This document shows, piece after piece, positions 46,622 to 55,147 of a stretch of 64,000 nucleotides of DNA. Under the pieces are notes generated by a model. That model searched no databases. It was given only the letters and a program-made list of their open reading frames with translations, and was not told where the DNA came from. How positions within the stretch are numbered: position 1 is the stretch's first letter; every line of letters starts with the position of its first letter. The translations under genes were made by a program, and so were the position numbers. This DNA comes from an uncultured Eubacteriales bacterium (GTDB taxonomy: Bacteria; Bacillota; Clostridia; Oscillospirales; Oscillospiraceae). The stretch lies in assembly GCA_900079765.1 (NCBI GenBank), contig LT599017.1:806001-870000 (forward strand). The letters run 5' to 3'.

Positions 46622-47821
46622 ATGCAGAAAATCATCAATTTTCTCCGGGGCAGCGTGCGTTTCACCGTCACCGGCCCCTTTCCCGAGCGTTTTTTAAACC
46701 TCTGCGCACAGAACGGCCTGGGGTTCTGGGCGGTGGAGTGGCTGGAGGGTGGAGCCGTAAAGCTCACCGCGGCCCACAAGGACTGGCGGCGGGCCAAGAC
46801 CCTGGCCGAGAAGGCCATGTGTACACTCACCCGGGAGGGGACTATGGGCATCCCGCCCTTTTTGGGTCGTTTTCGCAGGCGTTACGCCCTGCTGGCGGGG
46901 ATGATCCTCTCCCTGGCGGCGGTGTGCGTCCTGTCTCAATTCATCCTGACGGTGGAGGTCTCCGGCAACAGCGCGGTTTCCACGGCAGAGATTTTGACCG
47001 AGCTGCGCCGTTTGGGCCTGCGCCCCGGCACTTACGGTCCGGGCGTGGACGAGGCCATGGTGGGCCAGCAGCTCCTCCTGCGGGTGGACGGCCTCTCCTG
47101 GTGCGCCGTAAACCTGAAGGGCACGGTGGCCGAGGTGCTGGTGCGTGAGGCGATAAAGGCTCCTGAGCTGCTGGACGAAAATATTTTAGGGGACGTAGTG
47201 GCTCGCGTCCCTGGCATTGTAACCCAAGTTGAGGTGCACAGGGGGGCTGCGGCGGTGGGGGAAGGAGCTACCGTCCTCCCCGGCGAAATACTCATTTCGG
47301 GCAGCGTCCACCTGGAGGGGCCTTTGTACAGCGGTATTGATCTGGGCTGGCAGACCGTCAGGGCCCAGGGCAAGGTCTATGCCCGCACCTGGCGCACCCT
47401 GGAGGCCGAAATTCCCCTGGAGACTGAGACCAAAGATTTTACCGGCCGCAGCAGGACTCTATGGTCGCTGCAGGTGCTGGGATTGCGCGTCAATTTTTAC
47501 CGAAACGCTGGTATTTCCTATGGAAGGTATGATAAAATAACAAATGTATGGACTGCGCGGTTGCCGGAGGGGCGGGAGATGCCCCTGTCCCTGACCCGGG
47601 AGACGGCGCGGGAGTACGAGACCGTCACCGTCCCCATCGACGCCGACGCGGCGGAGGAGCTGCTGAAAGGCCGGCTGGACGCGGCTCTGGCCGCCCTCCT
47701 GGGCTCCGGAGGAGAGGTGACGCGAACCGACTACTCCGTCCGGCAGAGCGGCGGCAAGCTCATTGTGACGCTCACCGCCGAGTGCAAGGAGGAGATCGGC
47801 AAATTTGTCCCCTTTTCTTAA
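46622..47821 (+). CDS. yqfD: sporulation protein YqfD
   Basis: 399 aa. Cytoplasmic start, one TM helix (about 87-107, LLAGMILSLAAVCVLSQF), then a long extracytoplasmic region with an internal FtsQ/POTRA-like start (VEVSGNSAVSTAEILTELR). Needed for engulfment/forespore function in Bacillus (family knowledge). Pairs with yqfC. Confidence 0.9.
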   Translation: MQKIINFLRGSVRFTVTGPFPERFLNLCAQNGLGFWAVEWLEGGAVKLTAAHKDWRRAKTLAEKAMCTLTREGTMGIPPFLGRFRRRYALLAGMILSLAAVCVLSQFILTVEVSGNSAVSTAEILTELRRLGLRPGTYGPGVDEAMVGQQLLLRVDGLSWCAVNLKGTVAEVLVREAIKAPELLDENILGDVVARVPGIVTQVEVHRGAAAVGEGATVLPGEILISGSVHLEGPLYSGIDLGWQTVRAQGKVYARTWRTLEAEIPLETETKDFTGRSRTLWSLQVLGLRVNFYRNAGISYGRYDKITNVWTARLPEGREMPLSLTRETAREYETVTVPIDADAAEELLKGRLDAALAALLGSGGEVTRTDYSVRQSGGKLIVTLTAECKEEIGKFVPFS

Positions 47822-47873
47822 TGGTCCGCCTGTGGAGGGGAGACCCTAAATTACCAAGGAGCGAAAGCGATAT

Positions 47874-48839
47874 ATGATAGAACAGTCAATCAGTATGGAA
47901 CGCATGGAAGAGGCCATCAACATCTTCGGCTCCTTTGACGAGAATATTCGCATCATTGAGCACGAGCTGTCGGTAACGGTGGTGAGCCGGGACGGGGAGC
48001 TGAAGGTGTCCGGCGAGGCTGAGAATGTGATTTATGCGATCAAGGCCATCGAGGGACTGATGACCCTCTCCTCCAGGGGCGAGGCCATCAATGAACAAAA
48101 CGTGCGCTACATCATCTCCCTGGTGCGCACCGGCAATGAGGAGCGCATCGGGGAGCTGGCCCGGGACGTGCTGTGCGTTACCGCGAAGGGCAAGCCCGTC
48201 AAGGCGAAGACAATTGGCCAGAAGAAGTACGTGGAGGCCATCAAAAAGCACACCGTCACTTTGGGTATCGGCCCGGCGGGCACGGGCAAGACCTATCTTG
48301 CCGTCGCCGCCGCCGTGGCCGCCTTCCGGGACAAGCAGATCAACCGTATCATCCTTACCCGCCCGGCGGTGGAGGCGGGGGAGCGGTTGGGCTTTCTTCC
48401 CGGCGACCTCCAGAGCAAGGTGGATCCCTACCTCCGCCCCCTGTACGACGCCCTCTTCGACATGCTGGGGGCAGAGACCTATCAGAAGTATCTGGAGCGT
48501 GGCAATATTGAGGTGGCCCCCCTCGCCTATATGCGGGGCCGCACCCTGGACGATAGCTTTATCATCCTGGACGAGGCGCAGAACACCAGCCGGGAGCAGA
48601 TGAAGATGTTTCTCACCCGCATCGGCTTTGGGTCCAAGATCGTCATCACCGGCGACGTGACACAGATCGACCTGCCCACCGACAAGGTCTCCGGCCTCAA
48701 GGAGGCCATGCGGGTTCTGGACGGCGTGGAGGATATCGCCATTTGCCGCCTCACCGGGGCCGACGTGGTGCGCCACGTTATCGTCCAGCGCATCATCAAA
48801 GCGTATGAGGACGACGAGGGCAGACGGAAGAAGAGATAG
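47874..48839 (+). CDS. phoH: PhoH-like ATPase
   Basis: 321 aa. N-terminal KH-like part then a P-loop ATPase: Walker A GIGPAGTGKTYLAVA (about 135-149), Walker B FIILDEAQNTS, VTQIDLP. Thought to act in RNA metabolism with YbeY (family knowledge). ATG behind AAGGAG. In many Firmicutes yqfF follows; here it is replaced by an unrelated small membrane protein. Confidence 0.93.
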   Translation: MIEQSISMERMEEAINIFGSFDENIRIIEHELSVTVVSRDGELKVSGEAENVIYAIKAIEGLMTLSSRGEAINEQNVRYIISLVRTGNEERIGELARDVLCVTAKGKPVKAKTIGQKKYVEAIKKHTVTLGIGPAGTGKTYLAVAAAVAAFRDKQINRIILTRPAVEAGERLGFLPGDLQSKVDPYLRPLYDALFDMLGAETYQKYLERGNIEVAPLAYMRGRTLDDSFIILDEAQNTSREQMKMFLTRIGFGSKIVITGDVTQIDLPTDKVSGLKEAMRVLDGVEDIAICRLTGADVVRHVIVQRIIKAYEDDEGRRKKR

Positions 48840-48849
48840 GAGGCTTGGT

Positions 48850-49371
48850 TTGAACAAGATATTTTGGGGGCTTTTATTCCTGTTTTTCAACTTTAACATC
48901 AATAACGTAGATATTCTCCCCAATTTTGTGGGTTATCTGCTTATCGCCTTCGGTATGAGCGAGGTGAAGGAGAGTAAGGCTCTCGCCTCGACTCAGCCGC
49001 TGGCCTCCGGCGCGGCTTTTTATGCCATCGCCACCTGGATCATGGACTTATTGGGGGCCTCCCTGGGGTGGATCAGTGCCCTGCTGGGTATGATTTCCTT
49101 GGCGCTCCAGCTCTTGGTGACCTACCGTATCGTCATGGGAGTGAAGGAGCTGGAGCCTATCCACGAGTGCGACCTGGGTTCCGGCGCGCTGAATAAGGCC
49201 TGGCAGATCATGGCCCTGGGCAGCGTGTTGGGGTATTTGCTCTTTCTCTTGGCTCCCGTGGCAGCGGCGGCGGCCATCATCGTCGCCTTCCTGGCGGCGG
49301 TCTATTACATCTACAGGTTCTACCAGAGCAAAACGAATTATGATACAGGCTTAGGGGGTGGACAGTCTTGA
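48850..49371 (+). CDS. small integral membrane protein between phoH and ybeY
   Basis: 173 aa from TTG at 48850, with AGGAGG at 6 nt. Four or five TM helices (about 5-25, 45-65, 70-95, 115-135, 135-155). No recognised family. It overlaps ybeY by 4 bp (TTGA), so is translated with it. In other spore formers this slot holds yqfF (7TM-HD c-di-AMP phosphodiesterase); this protein has no HD domain. Confidence 0.75.
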   Translation: MNKIFWGLLFLFFNFNINNVDILPNFVGYLLIAFGMSEVKESKALASTQPLASGAAFYAIATWIMDLLGASLGWISALLGMISLALQLLVTYRIVMGVKELEPIHECDLGSGALNKAWQIMALGSVLGYLLFLLAPVAAAAAIIVAFLAAVYYIYRFYQSKTNYDTGLGGGQS

Positions 49372-49862
49372 CGCACGAAATCATCATTGAGTCCGAGCTG
49401 GAGGCTGATACCTCCGGGTACGAGGCCCTTTTGAGAGAGGTTATCCCCGCCGTGCTGGCCGCGGAGGAGGTAACCGTCTCCTGCGAGGTGGACGTGCTCT
49501 TCACCGATGACGCGGGCATTCGGGAGATCAACGCAGACCAGCGGAGCGTGGACGCCCCCACCGATGTGCTGAGCTTTCCCATGTTCGAGTTCGTCCCCGG
49601 AGAGCCGCCTAGAGGGGAAACCGCCGAACTCGACCCGGACACCGGTCTCCTCCCCCTCGGGGATATGGTCTTGTCCGTCGAGCGGGCGGAGGCCCAGGGC
49701 GCGGAGTATGGCCACGGCGCCCGGCGGGAGCTTGCCTACCTTGCCGTCCACTCCGTCCTCCACCTCCTGGGGTACGACCACATGGACGACGGGCCTCAGA
49801 AAGCCCAGATGCGGGCCCGGGAAGAAGAGATTTTGAACGCCTTGGGCATCACGAGGGAGTAG
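49368..49862 (+). CDS. ybeY: endoribonuclease YbeY (rRNA maturation)
   Basis: 164 aa. Metal-dependent RNase for 16S rRNA 3' processing and ribosome quality control. Zinc motif H-x3-H-x5-H in HSVLHLLGYDH, and VDVLFTDDAGIREINADQR plus TDVLSFPMFE conserved. TTG start with GGGGGTGG upstream. The region between DVLSFP and LGDMVLS has the insert VPGEPPRGETAELDPDTG, longer than usual. Confidence 0.93.
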   Translation: MTHEIIIESELEADTSGYEALLREVIPAVLAAEEVTVSCEVDVLFTDDAGIREINADQRSVDAPTDVLSFPMFEFVPGEPPRGETAELDPDTGLLPLGDMVLSVERAEAQGAEYGHGARRELAYLAVHSVLHLLGYDHMDDGPQKAQMRAREEEILNALGITRE

Positions 49863-49865
49863 GCT

Positions 49866-50309
49866 ATGTGGCTTCGTGACTTACTGCGCTCCTTCCGGTA
49901 CGCCTTTCAGGGCATTTTCTGCACAGCGCGGACCGAGCGGAATATGCGGATCCATCTGACGGCTGTGGCCTATGTCACCGCCCTCGGCTTTCTGGCGGAG
50001 CTGGACGGGCCCGGTTGGACGGCGGTATTGCTCTGTTTCGGCGCCGTCATCGCAGCCGAGCTTATCAACACCGCTCTGGAAAACGTCTGCGACGTGGTCT
50101 CCCCAGAGCGAAACCCCAAAATCGGCGCAGCCAAGGACGCGGCGGCGGGCGCGGTGCTGGCCCTTGCCATCGCGTCGGTATGCGTGGCGGCCGTCGTCTT
50201 CGGGCCCTGGCTCCTCTCGGGTGAGCTGCTGCATTACCCATGGATGATCGCCGCGGTCATCGTCTCCCTCCCTCTGGCTATTTTATGGATACGAGGTAAT
50301 AAATCTTGA
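49866..50309 (+). CDS. dgkA: diacylglycerol/undecaprenol kinase
   Basis: 147 aa. Membrane enzyme with three TM helices and the catalytic motif AAELINTALENVCDVVSPE (about 60-78). In Gram-positives this family phosphorylates undecaprenol, recycling the wall carrier lipid. ATG three bp after ybeY; its stop overlaps the era start. Confidence 0.92.
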   Translation: MWLRDLLRSFRYAFQGIFCTARTERNMRIHLTAVAYVTALGFLAELDGPGWTAVLLCFGAVIAAELINTALENVCDVVSPERNPKIGAAKDAAAGAVLALAIASVCVAAVVFGPWLLSGELLHYPWMIAAVIVSLPLAILWIRGNKS

Positions 50310-51199
50310 ACATTAGAAAATCAGGTATGATATCTATCGTCGGGCGTCCTAACGTGGGCAAAAGCACCCTCACCAACGCCCTGGTGAGGGACAAGGTGGC
50401 CATTGTTACCAATAAGCCACAGACCACCCGCAACCGCATCTGCGCGGTACTCAACCGTGGTGAGAGCCAATTCGTCTTCATGGACACCCCAGGCCTCCAT
50501 AAGGCCCGTACGCGCCTTGGGGACTACATGGTCAAGCTGGTGCGGGAGAGCGTGTCCGATGTGGACGCGGTCATGCTCCTGGTGGAGCCCATTCCCAACC
50601 TGGGCGGGCCGGAGCAGGAGCTGGTCGCCCGTATCAAGGAGCTTGGGGTGCCCGCCGTCCTGGTCATCAATAAAATTGACACCGTAAAAAAGGACGAGCT
50701 TTTAGAGGTCATCCAAGTGTACGGAGAGGCCCACGACTTTGCCGCCATCGTCCCCATTTCCGCCAAGAACGGCGAGGGGCTGGAGGATCTTTTAGACGTG
50801 CTGGACACCTTCCTCCCCGAAGGCCCTCAGCTTTTCCCCGACGACATGGTCACCGACCAGCCCGAGCGCCAGGTCTGCGCCGAGATTGTAAGGGAGAAGC
50901 TGCTCCTTTGCCTTGACAAGGAGATTCCCCACGGAACCGCCGTGGAAGTGACCAAGTTCTCCGAGCGGGAGGACGGCATCATCGACATGGACGCCACCAT
51001 TTACTGTGAAAAGGACTCCCACAAGGGCATCATTATCGGTAAGGGGGGCGCTATGCTCAAGAAGATATCTACCCTGGCCCGCCAGGACGTGGAGAAGTTC
51101 ATGGGCACTAAGTGCTACCTCCAGACTTGGGTAAAGGTAAAAGAGAACTGGCGCGACAATGTGAATCTGATCAAAAACTTCGGCTACCGGGACGAGTGA
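50306..51199 (+). CDS. era: GTPase Era
   Basis: 297 aa. Ras-like GTPase (G1 GRPNVGKSTL, G3 DTPGLH, G4 NKID, G5 SAKNG) plus C-terminal KH domain (KGIIIGKGGAMLKKI) that binds 16S rRNA 3' end. TTG start overlaps the dgkA stop. The final 54 bases are echoed at 51335-51387. The cdd gene often found between dgkA and era is absent. Confidence 0.96.
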   Translation: MNIRKSGMISIVGRPNVGKSTLTNALVRDKVAIVTNKPQTTRNRICAVLNRGESQFVFMDTPGLHKARTRLGDYMVKLVRESVSDVDAVMLLVEPIPNLGGPEQELVARIKELGVPAVLVINKIDTVKKDELLEVIQVYGEAHDFAAIVPISAKNGEGLEDLLDVLDTFLPEGPQLFPDDMVTDQPERQVCAEIVREKLLLCLDKEIPHGTAVEVTKFSEREDGIIDMDATIYCEKDSHKGIIIGKGGAMLKKISTLARQDVEKFMGTKCYLQTWVKVKENWRDNVNLIKNFGYRDE

Positions 51200-51334
51200 G
51201 AATATAGGACGGCCGATACCAGTTCTCCGCGAACGGCAGTGAGCCGCCGCAGATGCGGCGGAGCCCGGCGGAATTTACTTCCGCCGGGTGATAGATGAAA
51301 ATAAAGGGTCCCCATGAGACATGTCTCATGGGGC
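51200..51334 (+). repeat. hairpin spacer element between era tail and its echo
   Basis: 135 bp with GCCGCCGC/GCGGCGG (51243-51262), hairpin 1 (51264-51288, CCCGGCGGAA/TTCCGCCGGG, apical GAA-TTTAC-TTC), link GATAGATGAAAATAAAGGG, and hairpin 2 (51310-51333), a perfect 24-nt palindrome built on CCCCATGAGACA. Same order as the uvrA spacer; hairpin 2 ends one base before the echo. Confidence 0.65.
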
Positions 51335-51387
51335 AACTGGCGCGACAATGTAAATTTAATTAAAAATTTCGGCTACCGGGCGAGTAA
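51335..51387 (+). pseudogene. duplicated 3' end of era (echo)
   Basis: 53 bases matching 51146-51199 with six transitions and one deletion. GTG to GTA, CTG to TTA, ATC to ATT and AAC to AAT are all synonymous; the stop TGA becomes TAA, though the 1-base deletion in the Asp codon now shifts the frame. Followed by GTAAGATTT-like sequence as in the uvrA echo. No start codon. Confidence 0.85.
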
Positions 51388-51471
51388 GATTTCCAGGCCG
51401 GGCGCAAAAATTACCGCTTATAAACCCTGTGCGGACAAGCCAACCTATTCATAGAAAGGGAGGGCTTGTGT

Positions 51472-51582
51472 ATGGACTGCGAACAAATGTGGGCGCTGTT
51501 TCTTGCCACGGGACTGCCGGAGGCGTATGCCCTCTACCGTCTGCTCCGGGAAGAGGGGCAAGACGAGCAAAAGACCGCGTAG
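51472..51582 (+). CDS. YqzL-like small protein
   Basis: 36 aa, starting MDCEQMWALFLATGLPEAYA. ATG has AAGGGAGGG at 6-7 nt. In Bacillus a protein of this size and pattern (TG...AYLLYKE) named YqzL lies between era and recO, the same place as here. The short length limits certainty. Function unknown. Confidence 0.65.
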   Translation: MDCEQMWALFLATGLPEAYALYRLLREEGQDEQKTA

Positions 51583-51637
51583 ATATAGGCAAAGGGCGGC
51601 CGCCGCAGGCGGCGGCCCCTACATATGGGGGCGAATT

Positions 51638-52390
51638 ATGCACATCGTGACCCAGGGCCTCGTATTGCGGGAGGTCAACTATAAGGAATCGGATAAAATT
51701 TTGACCGTCCTCACCCGTGAGGGCGGCAAACGCACGGTGAAGGCCCAGGGCTGCCGCCGGAAGGGGAGCCGCCTGGCAGCCTCCGCCCAGCTCCTTGTCT
51801 GGTCGGACATGACGCTCTTCGAGTACAAGGACTACTGGAGCCTCAACGAGGCCGAATCCCAGGAGCAATTTTGGGGCCTCAAAAAGGACGTGGAAAAGCT
51901 GGCCCTGGGCTCCTACTTCGCCGAAGTGGCGGAGACGGTGGCGGAGGAGGGCAGGAGCGACCCGGACCTGCTCTCCCTGATCCTCAACTCCCTCTACGCT
52001 CTTGATAAGCTCCAAAAGCCCCAGGCGCTCGTGAAGGCAGTTTTCGAGCTCAAGCTCATGTGCCTCACGGGGTACGAGCCGATGTTGGATGCCTGCGCCG
52101 CCTGCGGCGTGGAAAATCCGGAGGAGCCGCGGTTCCACATCTCCGAGGGGGTGCTCCACTGTGCCTCCTGCCGTAGCGAGGTGGGGGATGGGGTCTCCAT
52201 GCCCCTCACGCCCGGCGCGCTGGCCGCCATGCGCCACGTAGTCTATGGGGACCCCAAGCGCCTTTTCTCTATCCCCATCGACGCCGAGGGATTGACCCGC
52301 CTTGCCGATCTCTGCGAAGCCTACCTCCTCACCCAGCTGGAGCGCGGTTTCCGCACGTTGGATTTCTATAAATCATTAAAGCTCCCATAA
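51638..52390 (+). CDS. recO: DNA repair protein RecO
   Basis: 250 aa. Recombination mediator: N-terminal OB fold (residues 1-80, TQGLVLREVNYKESDKILTVLT), helical body, and a zinc site CAACGVEN...CASC (about 150-180). It loads RecA with RecR on SSB-coated DNA. ATG at 51638 with GGGGGCGAA upstream; the upstream frame extension covers yqzL and is rejected. Confidence 0.93.
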   Translation: MHIVTQGLVLREVNYKESDKILTVLTREGGKRTVKAQGCRRKGSRLAASAQLLVWSDMTLFEYKDYWSLNEAESQEQFWGLKKDVEKLALGSYFAEVAETVAEEGRSDPDLLSLILNSLYALDKLQKPQALVKAVFELKLMCLTGYEPMLDACAACGVENPEEPRFHISEGVLHCASCRSEVGDGVSMPLTPGALAAMRHVVYGDPKRLFSIPIDAEGLTRLADLCEAYLLTQLERGFRTLDFYKSLKLP

Positions 52391-52393
52391 AAA

Positions 52394-52430
52394 CCGCACC
52401 CCGCCCAGTTTTGGCCGTGCGGGGTGTTTC
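52394..52430 (+). terminator. terminator after recO
   Basis: CACCCCGC/GCGGGGTG outer stem with GGCC-type inner pairing, then GTTTC. The T-run is short. Confidence 0.65.
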
Positions 52431-52514
52431 CCGTTTGCCCCGCCCTTGTCAAACCGGCCTTTTTGTGGGAAAATAGGCGTTATTGATACCTTTCGTTTTT
52501 AGGGAGAAACCACT

Positions 52515-54884
52515 ATGACCGACTTATTCGAAAAATCCATCCAGACTCTGGAGCTGCCCCGCGTTCTGGAGTTGCTGGCCGACCAGGCGGTGACCGAGGA
52601 GGGAAAGGCACGGGCCATTGCCCTCCGGCCCATGACCGACCCGGATGACGTGCGCCGCGCGCTGGAGGAGACTTCGGCGGCGGTGAACATGACCGCCCTG
52701 CGCGGCTCCCCCTCCTTTTCTGGGGTAAAGCCGGTGGCCGCCAGCCTCCAGCGGGCCGATATGGGCGGCGCGCTGAATACCCGGGAGCTGCTGGATATTG
52801 CCGCCGTCCTCCGCGCGGCCCGCTCCTCTCGGGAGTATGCCGCGGGGGAGGGGTCCAAGACCTGCATCGACCACCTCTTTGCCTCCCTCACGGCAAACCG
52901 CTTTTTGGAGGAGAAGATCACCGGCTCCATTGTGGGGGAGGACGAGATATCCGACGCGGCGAGCCCTGAGCTTGCCTCCATCCGCCGCCACATCCGCTCC
53001 ACTGCATCCAAGGTGCGGGATATCCTCAATAAGCTCATCACCTCCAACCAGTCCCGTTATTTGCAGGAGAGTATCATCACCCAGCGCAACGACCGTTTCG
53101 TGGTACCCGTGAAGAGTGAGCACAAGAACGAGATCCCCGGCCTGGTCCACGACGTGTCCTCCTCGGGTGGCACCTTCTTCATCGAGCCGATGGGGGTGGT
53201 GAAGGCCAATAACGAGCTGCGTGAGCTCCAGGCCGCCGAGCAGAAGGAGATCGAGCGCATTCTGGCCGAGCTCTCCGCCGAGTGCGCCGGCTTTAAGGAG
53301 GACATCGGCCAGGACTACTTCCTCCTGGTCCTCCTGGACGGTATTTTCGCCAGGGCCAGGCTCTCCTACAAAATGCGTGCAAGCGAGCCCAAGCTTGCCC
53401 CGCGGGGCCTTACTCTCCGGCGGGCGCGCCATCCCCTCTTAGACCCTGCCAAGGCAGTCCCCAATAACCTGGCCCTGGGGGAGGAGTTTGACACCCTGGT
53501 CATCACCGGCCCCAACACCGGCGGCAAGACCGTCACCATTAAGACCATTGGCCTTCTCACCCTCATGGCCCAGTGCGGACTGCACATTCCGGCGGACGAC
53601 GGCAGCGCCGTCATGGTATTCGACCGGGTGCTGGCCGACGTCGGGGACGAGCAGAGTATCGCCCAAAACCTGTCCACGTTCTCCTCCCACATGACCAACA
53701 TCGTGGGCATCTTGAGGGAGACCGACGAGCGCACCCTCATCCTCTTCGATGAGCTGGGCGCGGGCACCGACCCCGTAGAGGGCGCGGCCCTGGCCGCCGC
53801 CATCATCGAGACGGCGCGGGAGAAGGGGGCTCTGGTGGCCGCCACCACCCATTACGCCGAGCTGAAGGTCTACGCCATGACCACGCCGGGGGTGGAGAAT
53901 GCCTCCTGTGAGTTCGACGTGGACTCCCTGGCCCCCACCTATCGGCTGCTGGTGGGCATTCCCGGCAAGAGTAACGCCTTTGCCATCTCACAGCGGCTGG
54001 GCCTGCCCCGGGAGGTCATCGACAAGGCCGCCGCCCGGGTGGACGCTGAGAATGTTCGATTTGAGGATGTGCTGACGCAGCTTGATCAGCAGCGTCAGGC
54101 CATGGAAAAGGAGAAGGACGAGGCCCGCAAGCTCCGCCGCGAGATGGAGGACTCCGCCAAGACGGCCCGGGAGTACCGGGAGAGGCTGGAGAAGGAGAGG
54201 GAGAAGGCCGCCGAGCGGGCCAAGGCCGAGGCCCGGGCCATCCTGGCCGAGGCCAGGGACGAGGCCGACAAAGTATTCCAGGAGCTCAACGAGATGCGAA
54301 AGCGCCAGCGCAAGGAGGAGGACTGGCAGGCCGTCAACGATGAGCGCTCGGGCCTGCGCCGCCGCCTGAACGAGGCTGAGGACAAGCTGGGCGCACGCCC
54401 TGAAGAGCCCGCGCCGCCCCCCACCCGGCCCGCCGTGGCAGGGGACAGGGTGGAGCTGGTGAAGATGGGAACCCAGGCCACCGTGCTGACCGTGAACAAG
54501 GACGGTTCCCTCCAGCTCCAGGCCGGCATTCTCAAAATTTCCGCTAAGCAGGACGAAGTGCGTGTGGTAGAGGGGGAGAGCCAGACCAAAAAAGAGGCAA
54601 GGCGCGTTATCCAGCAGGCCGAGCGGCAGCTCAGGGCCGCCGCCTCCAGCGAGGTGGACCTGCGGGGCATGACGGTGGACGAGGCTCTGGGGGCCATGGA
54701 CCTGTTTCTCGACAACGCCATGCTGGGCAAGCTGGAGACCGTCACCATCATCCACGGCAGGGGCACTGGCGCGGTGCGCAAGGCCGTGCGTGAGCAGCTG
54801 CGCCGCAGCCGCTACGTTAAGACCTTCCGTCCAGGGCGCTACGGTGAGGGAGAGGATGGAGTAACAGTGGTGGAACTAAAATAA
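52515..54884 (+). CDS. mutS2: MutS2 endonuclease
   Basis: 789 aa, full length. Walker A TGPNTGGKTVTIKT (about 330), Walker B LILFDELGAGTDP, a long coiled coil (about 520-625), KOW-like segment and C-terminal Smr nuclease domain (VDLRGMTVDEAL; IIHGRGTGAVRKAV). MutS2 rescues collided ribosomes and limits recombination (family knowledge). The final 12 codons are echoed at 54990-55025. A weak TTGTCA lies about 70 bp upstream. Confidence 0.94.
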   Translation: MTDLFEKSIQTLELPRVLELLADQAVTEEGKARAIALRPMTDPDDVRRALEETSAAVNMTALRGSPSFSGVKPVAASLQRADMGGALNTRELLDIAAVLRAARSSREYAAGEGSKTCIDHLFASLTANRFLEEKITGSIVGEDEISDAASPELASIRRHIRSTASKVRDILNKLITSNQSRYLQESIITQRNDRFVVPVKSEHKNEIPGLVHDVSSSGGTFFIEPMGVVKANNELRELQAAEQKEIERILAELSAECAGFKEDIGQDYFLLVLLDGIFARARLSYKMRASEPKLAPRGLTLRRARHPLLDPAKAVPNNLALGEEFDTLVITGPNTGGKTVTIKTIGLLTLMAQCGLHIPADDGSAVMVFDRVLADVGDEQSIAQNLSTFSSHMTNIVGILRETDERTLILFDELGAGTDPVEGAALAAAIIETAREKGALVAATTHYAELKVYAMTTPGVENASCEFDVDSLAPTYRLLVGIPGKSNAFAISQRLGLPREVIDKAAARVDAENVRFEDVLTQLDQQRQAMEKEKDEARKLRREMEDSAKTAREYRERLEKEREKAAERAKAEARAILAEARDEADKVFQELNEMRKRQRKEEDWQAVNDERSGLRRRLNEAEDKLGARPEEPAPPPTRPAVAGDRVELVKMGTQATVLTVNKDGSLQLQAGILKISAKQDEVRVVEGESQTKKEARRVIQQAERQLRAAASSEVDLRGMTVDEALGAMDLFLDNAMLGKLETVTIIHGRGTGAVRKAVREQLRRSRYVKTFRPGRYGEGEDGVTVVELK

Positions 54885-54989
54885 ACCCACGTCCGCCCCG
54901 CAGGGCATGGGGGGCATCCGGAGGGAACCGGTTCCCCCCCGGAAGGCGCGGCCGTAATACCCGCGTGTTCCGCAGAACACGCCCGTGCC
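54885..54989 (+). repeat. hairpin spacer element between mutS2 tail and its echo
   Basis: 105 bp with a perfect palindrome GGGAACCGGTTCCC (54923-54936, inside a longer imperfect stem 54918-54942) and hairpin 2 (54963-54982; GCGTGTTC/GAACACGC, loop CGCA) just before the echo. Same two-hairpin order as uvrA and era, but the sequence is not otherwise alike. Confidence 0.55.
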
Positions 54990-55025
54990 GGAGAAGACGG
55001 GGTGACGGTGGTAGAGCTGAAATAA
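54990..55025 (+). pseudogene. duplicated 3' end of mutS2 (echo)
   Basis: 36 bases that encode the same GEDGVTVVELK-stop as 54849-54884, using different codons in eight of twelve positions, every change a third-base transition. It has no start and lies outside any gene. Confidence 0.85.
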
Positions 55026-55068
55026 ATTCTGACTAGGCTCGGAAAATGAAGTTTGTTTGAAAATGTGA

Positions 55069-55097
55069 TTGACGGTTCGGCACAAATTTGCTATTCT
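55069..55097 (+). promoter_or_regulatory. HPr gene promoter
   Basis: TTGACG, 17-bp spacer, TATTCT, about 50 bp before the ATG. Confidence 0.55.
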
Positions 55098-55147
55098 ATA
55101 GATAAAGTATGCGAGCGCAATACGCAGCTTTTTAGGGGGAAACGCTA

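Noticed and set aside
50306-51387. Diversity-generating retroelement (variable and template repeats)
   Set aside because: No reverse transcriptase in the window, and changes are synonymous transitions rather than adenine-specific.
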